From positions 1-64,000 of the forward strand of contig JAQGDQ010000933.1 in assembly GCA_030141605.1 (NCBI GenBank): 64,000 nt of DNA. The letters run 5' to 3'. This document shows positions 47,282 to 58,415 of this stretch, piece by piece. Under the pieces are notes generated by a model. It saw nothing but the letters and a program-made list of their open reading frames with translations, was not told the origin of the DNA and did not search any database. How positions within the stretch are numbered: position 1 is the first letter of the stretch; each line of letters opens with the position of its first letter. Position numbers and translations under genes: made by a program. This stretch comes from Tubiluchus corallicola. Taxonomy: Eukaryota > Priapulida > Priapulimorpha > Priapulimorphida > Tubiluchidae.

Positions 47282-48046
47282 AATATCTCTGGTAAATGCA
47301 CGATGCAGCTCTAAATTTCCCACTCATTCTGGAGTGTACGTCACCCAGGTTTTTGCTATTATCACACTATGTGAAGGACCACTTGCAGTGAGTGTGTGAG
47401 CTACGTGATTCTTTGTCACCCGTTTAGGATTGGCATGAAGCTGAGGCTGACCCAGTCCAACAAGGACTACATCTCTCTTCTCAAATTCTACATGGGAATG
47501 GTCAATTTTGTAAAATGTCCAGAAATTGAATGCCCTTATAAAGTGAACTTCCTTTTTGTAAAACTAAAATTCGTTGTTCAAACAATTTAGTTCCAGCTCT
47601 AGACCATCGATTTGTAACTATCTTTAAATTTGAAATACCTTTAAACGATGATACAGTGTTGGCGACATATGTACTTTATCACCCGTTGATCCATTGTCAG
47701 AGCAAAACTTTTTAATATAGATGAACTGTATCTAAGTATTTATCTAGCTGCCATATTTACAGGTGCTTGTAATAATCTATCAGTAAGTACATTCAGTATA
47801 CAGAACATTCAGTAACATTCAGTAACAGTAAGCAACCAAAGTAAAATTAAGTAACACACTGAGGGTTCAAATTTAAAATCTACATAGTAAAGACTGGACA
47901 TTAAAAAGTCTCAAATTTTCAGAAATAAAGTAAACATGATGTTACGGAAACCTGCTATCCACTGTTACAATTATCATTGTTAATATTATATTTTTCGTCA
48001 TCATATTCTTTCTCATTATAATCAGGCAGCATTGAAAACGTAGGAA
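47282..48046. other. Intergenic downstream of the sulfotransferase gene
   Basis: AT-rich. ACATTCAGTAA is repeated three times at about 47805-47835. No gene supported. Confidence 0.5.
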
Positions 48047-48911
48047 CTATATTTTTCGAAACAAATCATACCTAAAAGTGTAATTGAATAAGAGAAAATC
48101 TAAATAATATTTTTCATAAATCATTAAACCTAATTTTAAAGGAATGACATCATAATATTTTTCTAAAAGATTGTCTGCACTGTTGTTTTTTACAATTCCT
48201 TTTATTATGGAATTAAACTGCTTTGACGAAGAAAGATTATTCAGAAACTGTACTGATTCTCTGTCCACATTTTCTAATTTACCAATAAAATCGTATTTTA
48301 TAAAACACACGTTACACAAGTCAACATACCTCGCCCAGTGTTCATTCAATGCCGTGTTCTTAGTTTGTGTAATGTACAGTAAAAATTGCTTGAAGGTTGG
48401 TATCCAATTTGGTGATAATAGTGTTGCTTGTGTAGATTTGTCATAAAAAAACTTGTAAATGGGTTTGATGAAAAGAGAGCTTCCTGCCTCTATTTTGTCC
48501 CTGTAGCCAGACAGAAGTCGTGTTAACGGTTCTCTGACGAATAAAAACTTCGTAAAATTATCTAACGTATAGTTTCGATCATTTTCCTCAAATACTTTAC
48601 CAAATCTTAGTGAGTACATTTCATGGTGGATATACTCAGGTTTAACAGTTCTATTCGAAGCTAATTTCATCAAAATGATTTTCCACATTGTACTTCCTGC
48701 CTTTGGTAGTAAGCGCAGTAAAACAGCTTATATTTAGGCACAGAAAAGGCTTCTTTAAGCCAACGGCTTGAATCCATGACATATGCTGAGGCGCTAGATT
48801 CTCCTCCTTGGATTTTCTCACAAATATCTCTTATAAGCATTTTTCTCCGATCATTAATCATATTTAAATCCTCATATGCAGTGTCAGGAGAAAGATCCGG
48901 CAAAACACTTC
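48047..48911 (-). CDS. Chondroitin 4-O-sulfotransferase-like gene, exon 2 (terminal), one frameshift
   Basis: Sulfotransfer_2 (HNK-1ST/CHST8-14 family) catalytic domain. The exon starts after TTTTCTTAG in phase 1 and reads SVLPDLSPDTAYEDL, then KYKLFYC in one frame. The PAPS 5'-phosphosulfate loop PKAGSTMWK follows in another frame, so one base is missing near 48700. The rest is open: the 3'-phosphate motif FLFVREPLTRLLSGYRDK, NEHWARYVDLCNVCFIKYDFIGKLENV, and the C-terminal YYLDFLLFNYTF. Exons 1 and 2 together have 1007 bases, one short of a multiple of three, so restoring one base gives 335 residues (CHST11 has 352). Role: PAPS-dependent sulfation of GalNAc-containing chains in the Golgi. 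Confidence 0.87.
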
Positions 48912-50888
48912 CTAAGAAAAAAAATTAAGTTTGTTAATTTACTTCTTTGACTATTTTTACAGTCTGTCAAAATATCAGTTGCTTTATTAACACAGTATTT
49001 AAGATTACTCGGTAATGCCTATCTTGACTGCAATAGAGCCTAAGACCCCGCGGGATTGCCACCAGCAGTTTAATACTGCGGTCAAGAATATAGCAACCTT
49101 TATATTTACTGCATGAAAGAGTGCAGTCAAACGTTGATGCCACTTTGCTGCAAAAATTTCTAGTGCTCATTATGTGCTGCATTGAAAAAAAATTACCCGC
49201 ACTACATTTAACACTACAAGGACAGTGCACATCAGTTGTTGGAATTATTTTCTATTTTGTGCATTTTTCAGGAAACTCTGTTTGATATGCTCCTTTGTAT
49301 TACTAACTGTATATCCAAGTCTAGTGCTAATTACTATAGCTACAGAGATTACTAATTAATTAATGCCCAAAGAGTACACAAACTGTGATTAGGCAAAGCT
49401 ATGGCTTATATGCTAAATTTCCTATTTAATTTTTTTCAATTTCTTAATTAATGTTCTTCAATTTTTTATTGAATTTTGAAAGCAACAGCCAACATAAAAG
49501 TCCGTTGTTTTATTCTCCATTTTCAGTCTATGGACGAAATTTTTGCGAATTAATAGATAAAGTAATTGGATTAAGTCACTTGCACATGTAAGGAAACTCA
49601 TACTAACAGTGAATGAGTTTCCTTATAATGAATAACTTTGGCGTTATTAGCACGCTAAAGTTAATTTTTTGCACCTGGGAGCAAACTATGTGTGTTTACG
49701 TAACATTAGCACAAGTGAGCAATAAAATGAACAGATTTAATGTTTATAATTTTGAACCTTAAGAAAAATGCAAAAATATTATTAGCATTTTTGCGTATCA
49801 TTAAAAATAGTCATATATTTATCTCACTGATTCCACTATAACGACATTATTTTAGTACCGCAAATTATTAAATTTCTATATTAAGTTGAATTATACAAAA
49901 ATAGAGCTTCTAACTTCCAAACCACAAAATTTGCCACGCTATGCAAAATCTGACATAATGCAGAAACAAATTATATTAAAACTTATACGGAGGAAAAGTA
50001 CCTAAGCCATATTTCAGCAAAAGACAAAATGGACGATACGGTTCGGTGAGGTATGTCAGAAATATGAAACCAGTAAGACTTTTGTGCCTCATAATTAATC
50101 TTTGTGGTCGCTAAAGTCAATTTGGAGGTGCTGAATCAAAGAAAGTTAAGCACCATTTTTCGTGCACATCTTTTTCAACCTTCATGGATTTTAAAAATGG
50201 CCGCCACAATTACTTAATAATTAAGCAGTTTTTTCTCGGTTTCTCATACAATTTTGAGTTAGGTTCACTTTTTCACAAAATATGGAGGTAGGGTGGGCAT
50301 GGCCTTATCAAGTCATTATGGTATCCTCTGCTGATAGCTCTTCCCCGCCAAAATATATATAGTAATATTACCACAGTATCGCGAAATTTGCAACAGCCTT
50401 AATGTTACAGTCCAACAAAGTATATACTTAAAAAAGTTGGCAACATAACTGCACCCTGCCTGACACCGTTTCCTACTGTGATATTATGACATCTAAGCCC
50501 AGTCCTTTTGGTAATATACATGTTTAACAAAACTAATAATATTTGCAAAGTAAATTTTCTGAATTGTAAACAGCTTCATGAATTTTACCCTATCAAATGC
50601 TTGATTCGTATCAAGTAATGTATATAGGATTGAGTTCGCCTTTTTAGTTAACACTTGGCTGTCTCCTTCAGAACAAAATTACACATTGTAATTGATATTT
50701 TTGGCTTAAAACCGATTTTTAATTTCGAATTTTATCAGAGTGTTTTACCAAATTTATCAGTGTGTTTTATATTAGTGTAACCCAGTCTAGTATTTTCAAA
50801 CTGACCATTTCGTTCTCGGATTTAGGACTATCTTTCTTACTACAGACTGGCAAGTTTTCTTCACGCGATTTCTTTGCGATATTCTTAC
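48912..50888 (-). other. Intron of the sulfotransferase-like gene (about 2.0 kb)
   Basis: Runs from GTAAGA (50888) to TTTTTTTTCTTAG (48912). Contains an RT fragment (50440-50740) and AT-rich DNA. Confidence 0.7.
50440..50740 (-). mobile_element. Non-LTR reverse transcriptase fragment in intron
   Basis: Minus strand reads FGFKPKISI, LLDTNQAFDRVKF (the block with the first catalytic Asp, here inside TNQAFD), LNMYITKRTGLRC, then NGVRQGAVMLP, the Gly-x-x-Gln-Gly block. There are frame breaks and stops. It differs from the 42-45 kb LINE and resembles RT types with NGVRQG. Confidence 0.75.
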
Positions 50889-51030
50889 CTTCTCTTAAAA
50901 CGTTCCTACGTGACTGAAATTCCAAAATAGCGAGGCTATCCATTATAATTATGGTAACACATAATATTTTTCTTGTTCGTAATCTTTTTACAAAATGTGC
51001 CATTTTTAGACAATTCTCTGCAGTTTGCAT
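50889..51030 (-). CDS. Chondroitin 4-O-sulfotransferase-like gene, exon 1
   Basis: ATG at 51030, or the internal ATG at 51003. Short basic N-terminus (VKRLRTRK), hydrophobic anchor (ILCVTIIIMDSLAILEF), then FQSRRNVLRE, ending at a perfect GAAG|GTAAGA donor in phase 1, which matches the phase of the 48911 acceptor (split Gly). The layout (basic tail, anchor, FQS stem) is like that of CHST11. The open frame continues past the donor to 50767, but that extension has no family resemblance. The exon has no enzymatic motif, so it is supported by position, phase and topology. Confidence 0.62.
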
Positions 51031-53469
51031 GTCAGATAGTGTCGGCGCTACACATAATACTGCCTGATCGATGGTGTTGAACTCACATTGTCACATTGTC
51101 AAAATCACAGCAAAAAGGAGACACACGTAAAGCGGTTCACCCAGTTAACATTGTTGTAATTTTGTTTTTCTTTTTTTTTCAACAAAAGAAATTCAATACA
51201 TTGTGAATCAAAGTTATCAGGAAGAATGACTGGCTGCTTAACACAGTTAAGTCTCATACACATGCGCAATTTTTTGACAGGTTAAATTTTAATATTCTAC
51301 AATTGAAAATTGTCTTTGTACTGACGTGAAGATGCGCAGACATTCGGACTCAGATATTTGAACACAGGACGTTTTACCACAAAACATTTGTTGGCAGAGG
51401 CAGGTAGTTTTGATGGCAGAGTCAAGTGAATAGAGCAATCCACTTTCCACTTTTCGTGTACGCACAACAAGTAAATTGTGACTGCGGACAATTTTTTGTG
51501 TCAGTTATTGCGCATTTGTAGAGGATTTTAGCTTTTGTGTTGTAACAAAAGTATATCATTTGAACAAGTCATCTAGCACACAAGAAAAACGCTAAAATAG
51601 AACCCTGGAATAAAATTGTAACAAGTTTACAGTATATTTCTGTACTAGTATAATAAATATTTATGAAAATGCAACAAGATAGGAATAGCAGCTACAATAT
51701 CTACGCATGCGCAAATCTACCCCACATTTCACAACAAGCTAAAGTTAGGGAAGGACATGTTTTGAGGGGGTTTGGATTGTTTCATTATTTATAGGGACGA
51801 GGAAGGGTTAGAGTTATTGTAACAAGCTAAATGTGTTACTATAACTTCTAAGTGTTCAGAAAGAACAATATATCTTTCACCTTTCACAATGTATGATAAT
51901 GCGTATACAGTGTCCTGCATAATGTCCCATTTTTTGTTTTCATATTAAAGTCAGCTAAAAAAATTACAACAATCACAGTCTGTGTTATTTAATTTTGACA
52001 AAAACACACAGTTTGTCCAAACTTTGTAAAAAAATAAATTTCATGCATAAATGGGTTAATTTAAAGGAAGTTTGCAAATACCTATCTCATGTAGAATTCT
52101 ATTTCTGGTGAAAAAGTTTTGCTAAAAACATTCATATTTTAAATGTCTTATCGGGAAATATAACTTGACGGAAAATTAGGACCGATTTTCAAGTGTAATA
52201 CCGTTCATAGAAATAAAATCGATTTTTCCAGAGTACAGTTTTATCTAAGCATCTGCATTGTTTTGTTTCTATCAAGTTAAAAGATGTTTAAAAAGCATAT
52301 AATCATACATTGGCCTTTCTTATTAGCTGGGGTTGATTATAAAATCACATTGAACAAACGCAGATGCATTTACGACAATACTCCTCTTTTTTTATTGTCT
52401 GTGAACAAAAAATAACAAAACGAAACATCAGAGCTGTCATCCTAAGCAGCCGACATTACTTCCACCTCTATAACAACCAACTAACTAGTTCAAAATCAAA
52501 TTACATTCTGGTGAGAAGCCAACCTGGCGCATAAATTAGAATCTGCAGGCAGGTCATAACATCTTATATATCACGTCTAGACGTTACTTTATTTAACCTG
52601 ATTTCTAAGATTCAGTTAGGCTTAAGCCAAAATAAATGTTCATTAAATACAGTTTGTTTACGTGTAAAAAATATATTTTTATAAGCGTACTAATGAAACA
52701 CGTGAGGCTAAATCCATAGATAAGTCTTGATAAATAATTTATTTATTGTTTGGGTCAAACTAATTGATTTTGTAGGGCTAGATGCCAAGGGCAATCAGTT
52801 TATATTGGTAAATACATAGGCTCAGCTTCATAGAATCTTTGTAGGTAGTAACACATGCATCATACGTGTATATGAGTCTGTGCGCATGGGTTTATCAAGA
52901 CTCTACGAAGCCGTAGACTGGCAGTTCAGTCCTACTCATCTCTACTACTGTATTATTTATAAATGAAGCACTGCATGCAATTACTTGTCGTGTGCATGTA
53001 TGCATGTGCACATTATTTATTTACAAACCTACGATATCATATATTTGTAATTATATGGATTAATTTCAGGGCATGTAAATGGGTGCAATTTTTAATGTAC
53101 CAAATCCGCCACATCGTATTGGAGTAAAACGACCAAGAAACAAATGACAGAACCTTCAACAAAAGGAAAAGAAGGATATGCGTGTGTGTGTGTGTGTGTT
53201 GGGGGGGGGGGGTGTCTGCGAGTATGGTTTGGCCCTCTACGCAAACGTATAAACACAATGTATCTTGATTGTGTTAAAAGTTGTTTAGGTGTGAGAAGAA
53301 TCAGGCACAATGAATTGGGTTTGTTGAAATAAATTTGCCGTCTGTGGAAACATTCATTAAAGAATTTTTTTAAAAGATTCCTATCAGCCATTTTGATGAC
53401 AGTTCATTTGAAACAAGTTTATTTAACACTGTGTAAAGCTTGAAAAAAATAATCAGAGCATTCGCAGCA
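51031..53469. other. Intergenic, no recognisable gene; (TG)n and poly-G
   Basis: 53179-53212 holds (GT)n followed by about 11 G. Open frames around it are compositional. Nothing else supported in this AT-rich stretch. Confidence 0.55.
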
Positions 53470-53920
53470 TACATGTTGCTAACTAAACAAAATTTAAATT
53501 ACTGTGTCTAGTCAATAACACTAAAATACGTTTTTGGCTAGAGAGTGGCGCACCCTGGAGACTAAGTCAGCGACATTTTTTACGAATTGGCACAAATATT
53601 TTCAATTATTATTCCTAGTTTCAAAGGTTTTTCCAGCTGGTAAGCGAAATGCTAAGTAATATAGATTTGCATGGAAAGTATTTTGAGACATAATTTAACA
53701 TTGCCTGTTCGATTCCTCTCATTTACGTGTGCGTAGTGACGTTTACGTCGCAATAGTGAGGTGATGTAAAGGCGCCATCGGAACAATATTGTGGGAGATT
53801 TATAATGAAAAAAAGGAAAATTTTCTTTCAACGCAAGCTCAATAATTGTGTAAAATTGCTGTAAAGTTACACATTTTAAGGCGATTTTCCTGAAACACAC
53901 TTCAGGTACCCTTTTTCTTG
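53470..53920 (+). repeat. Dispersed repeat family R2, copy C
   Basis: Contains GTGGCGCACCCTGGAG, CCAGCTGGTAAGCGAAATGC and TTTGCATGGAAAG, then GGCGCCATCGGAACA and TTTTCCTGAAAC, co-linear with 26920-27375. A B-box-like word TGTTCGATTCC (about 53707) lies in the middle and could be a relic of a tRNA-derived SINE promoter. Confidence 0.8.
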
Positions 53921-53939
53921 TTCTTTAAAAACTGTTGGC

Positions 53940-55130
53940 GCACAGTATTGACGTCACACCATTGTACTTATAAAACTATGTCGCGAAGATTTTGCATATT
54001 GGTGTGTGTGTGTGTGTGTGCGCGCGCGCAATTTCATTCTTGTTACATCAAAAGAATAAAGTTAGAAAATTTATTAATTCAAGTCAACAGTGAAGGGAAA
54101 TTGAGTCAGCCGTTTTCTACAAACAAAGGAGTACCTCAGGGTGACTGCCTGAGCTCTGTAATTTTTAGTTTATATCTTGCCATACTCTCAATGAGGACAA
54201 AGTTATACCATTGAAGACCTAGAAGATCACAACTACACAATCCTTGATCTTGAATTGATGCCGAATGAAGTAAGACAAGAACACAGTTACAGCTCTCTAC
54301 AAAGTAAGTCAACTACGATATCAATGCAGTATGCTGATGATGTGGCATGGATTACAAGAAACAAAGAAGAAATAGATGAAATAAAAAACTCAATAGAGGA
54401 GAAACTGAACAGAATGGATCTCGTTGTAAACAAAAATAAAACTGAAAAGTTTCACATAACACGCCATAGTAATGAATCTTGGCAGAGATGCAAGTATCTC
54501 GGTAGTCTGCTGGCAACAGAACACGACATGTCAAGATGGAAGATGATGGCATTATCAGCTTACTCAAAACTCGCAAGTTTTTGAGAATAGGAAAAATTTT
54601 TTGGAAACAAAAATTAGAATATTCTCAGCCTTAGTTGAAACTGTATTTCTGTATAACTCTGAGCTCTGGACATTAAAAACAAATCATAAAGCTGAAATCG
54701 GTGCGTTTCAAAGGCGAAATTACAGAAACATTTTGGGTATTAGATGGCAAGGAAAATTTCAAACAATGGTTTATATAAAAAAATAAAAGAAGAACGTTTG
54801 ACAAGAAAAATAAAAAGTCACCGTTTAAGATTGGGGGATATGCTTAGACTACGTGATGATATTCCAGTGAAGATAGCTCTTCAACAAGACATAGAACCAG
54901 CTGAAAAAACCCGCAGGAGGACAGATGTTAACATATTTAGATTTTGCACAGACAGATTTAAACACTCCAGCATTGATCCTTAGAAATAAATGCACTTGGG
55001 GCATTGCGGCGAGCAGGGAGTCCTGGCATAGGGGAGGTGAGCAGAATCATGTCCCTGGACGTGTGATTCATTGGATGATGAAGATGGTTTGTTACAGAAG
55101 CCGATTTTATGCGTGGTGAATGTATTATAG
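53940..55130 (+). mobile_element. Second type of non-LTR retrotransposon, decayed
   Basis: Reads NKGVPQGDCLSSVIFSLYLA, then after a break MQYADDVAWITRN (catalytic YADD), KYLGSLLATEHD, MMALSAYSKL, LVETVFLYNSELWTL, FQRRNYRNILGI, RLRLGDMLRLRDD and a C-terminal RESWHR. This is the layout of RT plus C-terminal domain in LINEs whose tails read R-x-x-x-W after the HxxRL..H segment. Several frame changes occur. A (TG)n(CG)n tract at 54000-54030 interrupts the upstream part. Confidence 0.85.
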
Positions 55131-55230
55131 TTTTAAATAAACTTTTTCGTAATAAATACTTGAACTTATCTGTGATTATATTTATATTTTCTTGCTGAGC
55201 TGCCGGGAAAGGGGACACTTTCTAGTGAGT

Positions 55231-56680
55231 ATGGCTGATTGTGACAAAATTAAGCACTCTAGAAGTAGATCCAAAGGTTGGGAGAAGACTGGCATAAAAT
55301 TACTGAAGAAGGCTGATTTTTGTGAAACGCCTAACTTTGTTTTGTTTAGCAAAAATTAGAGAACCTTGGAAAATATAATGCCACCTTCAATGACGCAGAA
55401 GTGCAATTAGAAGATCATTTTGTAGGTGAAGAACTTGAACAAGTGACTACACAGCAGAATTAATTTCTGGTATTATCAAAAACCGTAAAACTTTTCTTTT
55501 TACCAAAAAGTCTATATGTTTGGCACGTTAAATGGGAACTAATGAGAAGGCTTGAAGATGAAAAACATGTTTTGAAAAATTTCGGCATGAAAAGCGAAAT
55601 TGATGTTAGACCAAAGGCTGCTTCACATGCTCGTCATAGAGAGTCGGATGAATATAGTCGTCGTGGTGCGTCTAAGAATTTAGGTGTGAGGAGCACCATA
55701 GATTCAATTTATTTTTTTTTCAGTCTAGTGATTCTTGTGGAAACACTAAAAATGCACCTTCAGCTTCAAAGAATTCCCATTGTTTAGTTAGAGGTGGAGC
55801 TCAACATATGTGATTGTGCGGCTCTTCCTACTATGACCTTGCAAGAGCGAAAACAGAAGGTAGTTAAGTAGCACCGTTGTTTTTTGTGTCTTGGTTTAAA
55901 CCACAGAGCTGATACTTGCCGTAAACCTCCTTGGAAGCTATGTATTAAACAGCATCATTATTTATTGTGCAATTCAATTACTGGCAACTCCCAGGTGAGT
56001 CCTTATGTTAAAAGAGGTTCAAATACTTCTGATGTGAATGTTGCTGTCGCATCAGTTCATCTACAGTCTTTGGGTACCAACGTTGTATTCTTAATAACTG
56101 CCAATAATGTTTTGTAAGGTGCAAAATCGCCACTTCCTATCCTGATGCCGCTGCTTCTCTTAGTTTTTTTTTGATGTTGCAGAGCGAGCAGGCTGTGAAA
56201 TTGTAGGTGAGCCTAATCTTTCGTTAACGATTATGGGTGGACTTCGGAAACTGCAGCAGAAATGCCAAATTGTACATGTTAAACTTCGAACAGGAAAAAT
56301 TGTGACCACTAAGGTCACAATCCAAGATAAACTAGCGAAAGCATTCCCAACATGTTCTGAGGGTGATTAGTTAAGAGACTTCAAGGACATTGATTCTAGG
56401 CGACCCTGAGATTCTCAGTGGCAATTCACGAGAAATTCGTTTACTTTCTGGTAGTGATGTTTATCACCAAATAATGGGCTCAAAGCTTTCCATTACTCCG
56501 CGAAACAGCCCCACAGCTGTTGATTCAATATTTGGGTGGCTCTTGCATGGTCCCTGTACCGGCAAACTGAACAAATAATTATTTTCAAATAAAGTAAAGA
56601 AACTCGCTCTGTCGCGAGCAAAACGTTTGAAAGCAACTGGGCCAGAATGTTGCAATGTGTGCCATTTAAAAACTGACTAA
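55231..56680 (+). mobile_element. BEL/Pao retrotransposon gag-pol fragment
   Basis: 55231 onward reads a Lys/Arg-rich start (ATG 55231, KHSRSRSKGWEK). 55542-55700 is a charged gag-like frame. 55885-55975 carries a zinc-knuckle-like CLGLNHRADTCRKPPWKLC then HHYLLCN. 56190-56370 is protease-like sequence (CEIVGEPNLSLTIMGG), and 56450-56570 has LLSGSDVYHQIMG and TAVDSIFGWLLHGPC, the BEL/Pao segment between protease and RT. Many stops and shifts; RT and integrase are absent. Confidence 0.75.
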
Positions 56681-56814
56681 AAAGGGAAAATCATTATGTG
56701 GAATGATACTGTTATATTTACATATATATTCACCTTATTCACAAGAGGAGGCTGACACATGCAGTCTAGGCAGAGCTAAAGGGACGTCAGGTGATATTTC
56801 TGAAAAATAAATGA

Positions 56815-56960
56815 TACTGAGTGGAGAAGAAATAGGATCAAGTGAGGTGAAGTGAAATGAAGAGAGGTGAGGTGAGATGAAATAACATTATGTGAAATGA
56901 TGTGTGATGAAGTGAGATGAAGTGAGGTGAGGTTAGGCAGAGGGAGATGAAGTGAGGAGA
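56815..56960 (+). repeat. Degenerate 5-bp repeat (GTGAR)n, strand-asymmetric purine tract
   Basis: About 145 bases of GAGGT, GAAGT, GAGAT and GAAAT words with almost no C on the plus strand. The open frame on the other strand is compositional. Confidence 0.85.
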
Positions 56961-58205
56961 GCTGAATTAAGTTAATCTGTGGTATGATCATAGTAGTAGG
57001 AGCACAGCAAAAATGCAGCTGTTAGTTTACACAAAAGCATCTGGAAAAGCTGTGGAAAATATCCCATCTCTGGAAAACACTATATATAACAACTTTGTTT
57101 GCAAATATCTTTAAACGATAAATAAACATACATTGTTTTATGCATTCCAATTTTTGGATTATAAACAATTGTAATATACAATGTAACTTGGGCAGATCAC
57201 TGCAATAGTTCAGATCTATTAAATTTTTCTCATTTATCTTAATGCGTAAATCAGTTCAGTAATTTCAGAAACATTTTCAAAAGGATGAAAGTTTTATTTT
57301 GGTTATAAATATGTTAACTATTTCACTGAACTCATAAAGGCCATATTGGATTTTTTTCAAATGCAAACACAAATATTCAAAGACGATAGAAATTTTGTAT
57401 TTTAATATATTCCAAATTAAATTCTAGCTTATTTAGATGCTTTATTTTGCAGTTCTATGTTAAATCTACATTACTGGAAGTGATGTGTAATGATTCTTAC
57501 TTCGTCACAGGCAAGATGAAAAAAGAAGGGCAGGAATTAATCCAATTATTTTGGCAACGCTGCACAGCAGAATATATTCAATATTTAATAAGAACGCCAT
57601 ACTAATGATTAAAATTATTAATAATAATTAAAAATGGGCGACGTGTTCTTACGCACCAACATTTCACAAAATTATCATAGCCAGCATCATAAGAATATAT
57701 TTATTGTGAAGTGCTCTGTGTACTTAAAGTGAAAGTCATCTATATGAAGTAAAGAAAAAACCTGGTAAATAACCGTTCATTAACTCCGTAACTGCTTAAC
57801 TCACGCAATTTGATTAGCCCAGGAAATAGCTTACTGGGAATAACCTGTTAGGATGTGCGAAAGACACATAGCGGTCTTTCCTCTGCGTCGTCTTGCTGTT
57901 TTAATTCGTTATTCATTGCTTTTATTTTTTACAGCTGGGAAAGAAAACGTTAAAACTTTAAATTTTCTCTCTGTTAACTGCAATTAAACTTTCGAAAATT
58001 TTCCGCTAGAAAAAGAAGATCAAATTACTTTCAGTCAAATGCATTGTAAATCTTCAAACAAATAAAATCAAATTAATCTTTATCTTACCGCGTATACTTC
58101 TAGCTGTCCGTTTTTATTCATTTTTACATGGATGTGTTCTATTAACATACCTATTGTATGTAACAAGTTTCAGGCAAATCCCTTCACGGGTTACGGAGAT
58201 ATGGA
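56961..58205. other. No recognisable gene
   Basis: AT-rich. Nothing supported on either strand. Confidence 0.5.
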
Positions 58206-58415
58206 ATGTTCCATTTATGGAACATTGGGAAGATCAGCACGTATTACTTACAAAAGGACACACTGAAGATTGATGCATGTTGCATTGCATTTTCGATGTT
58301 TATTTACAGCAATACCATGACAACACAATGTATGTATACAACACATGATATTTCTTCATGTGCACGACTGAACATGCACATGCACATCACACTGGATGTG
58401 CATATACACCTCGCC

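Noticed and set aside
50767-50888. Extension of the sulfotransferase exon 1 frame to 50767
   Set aside because: A perfect donor at 50888 in the right phase precedes it, and the extension has no family similarity.
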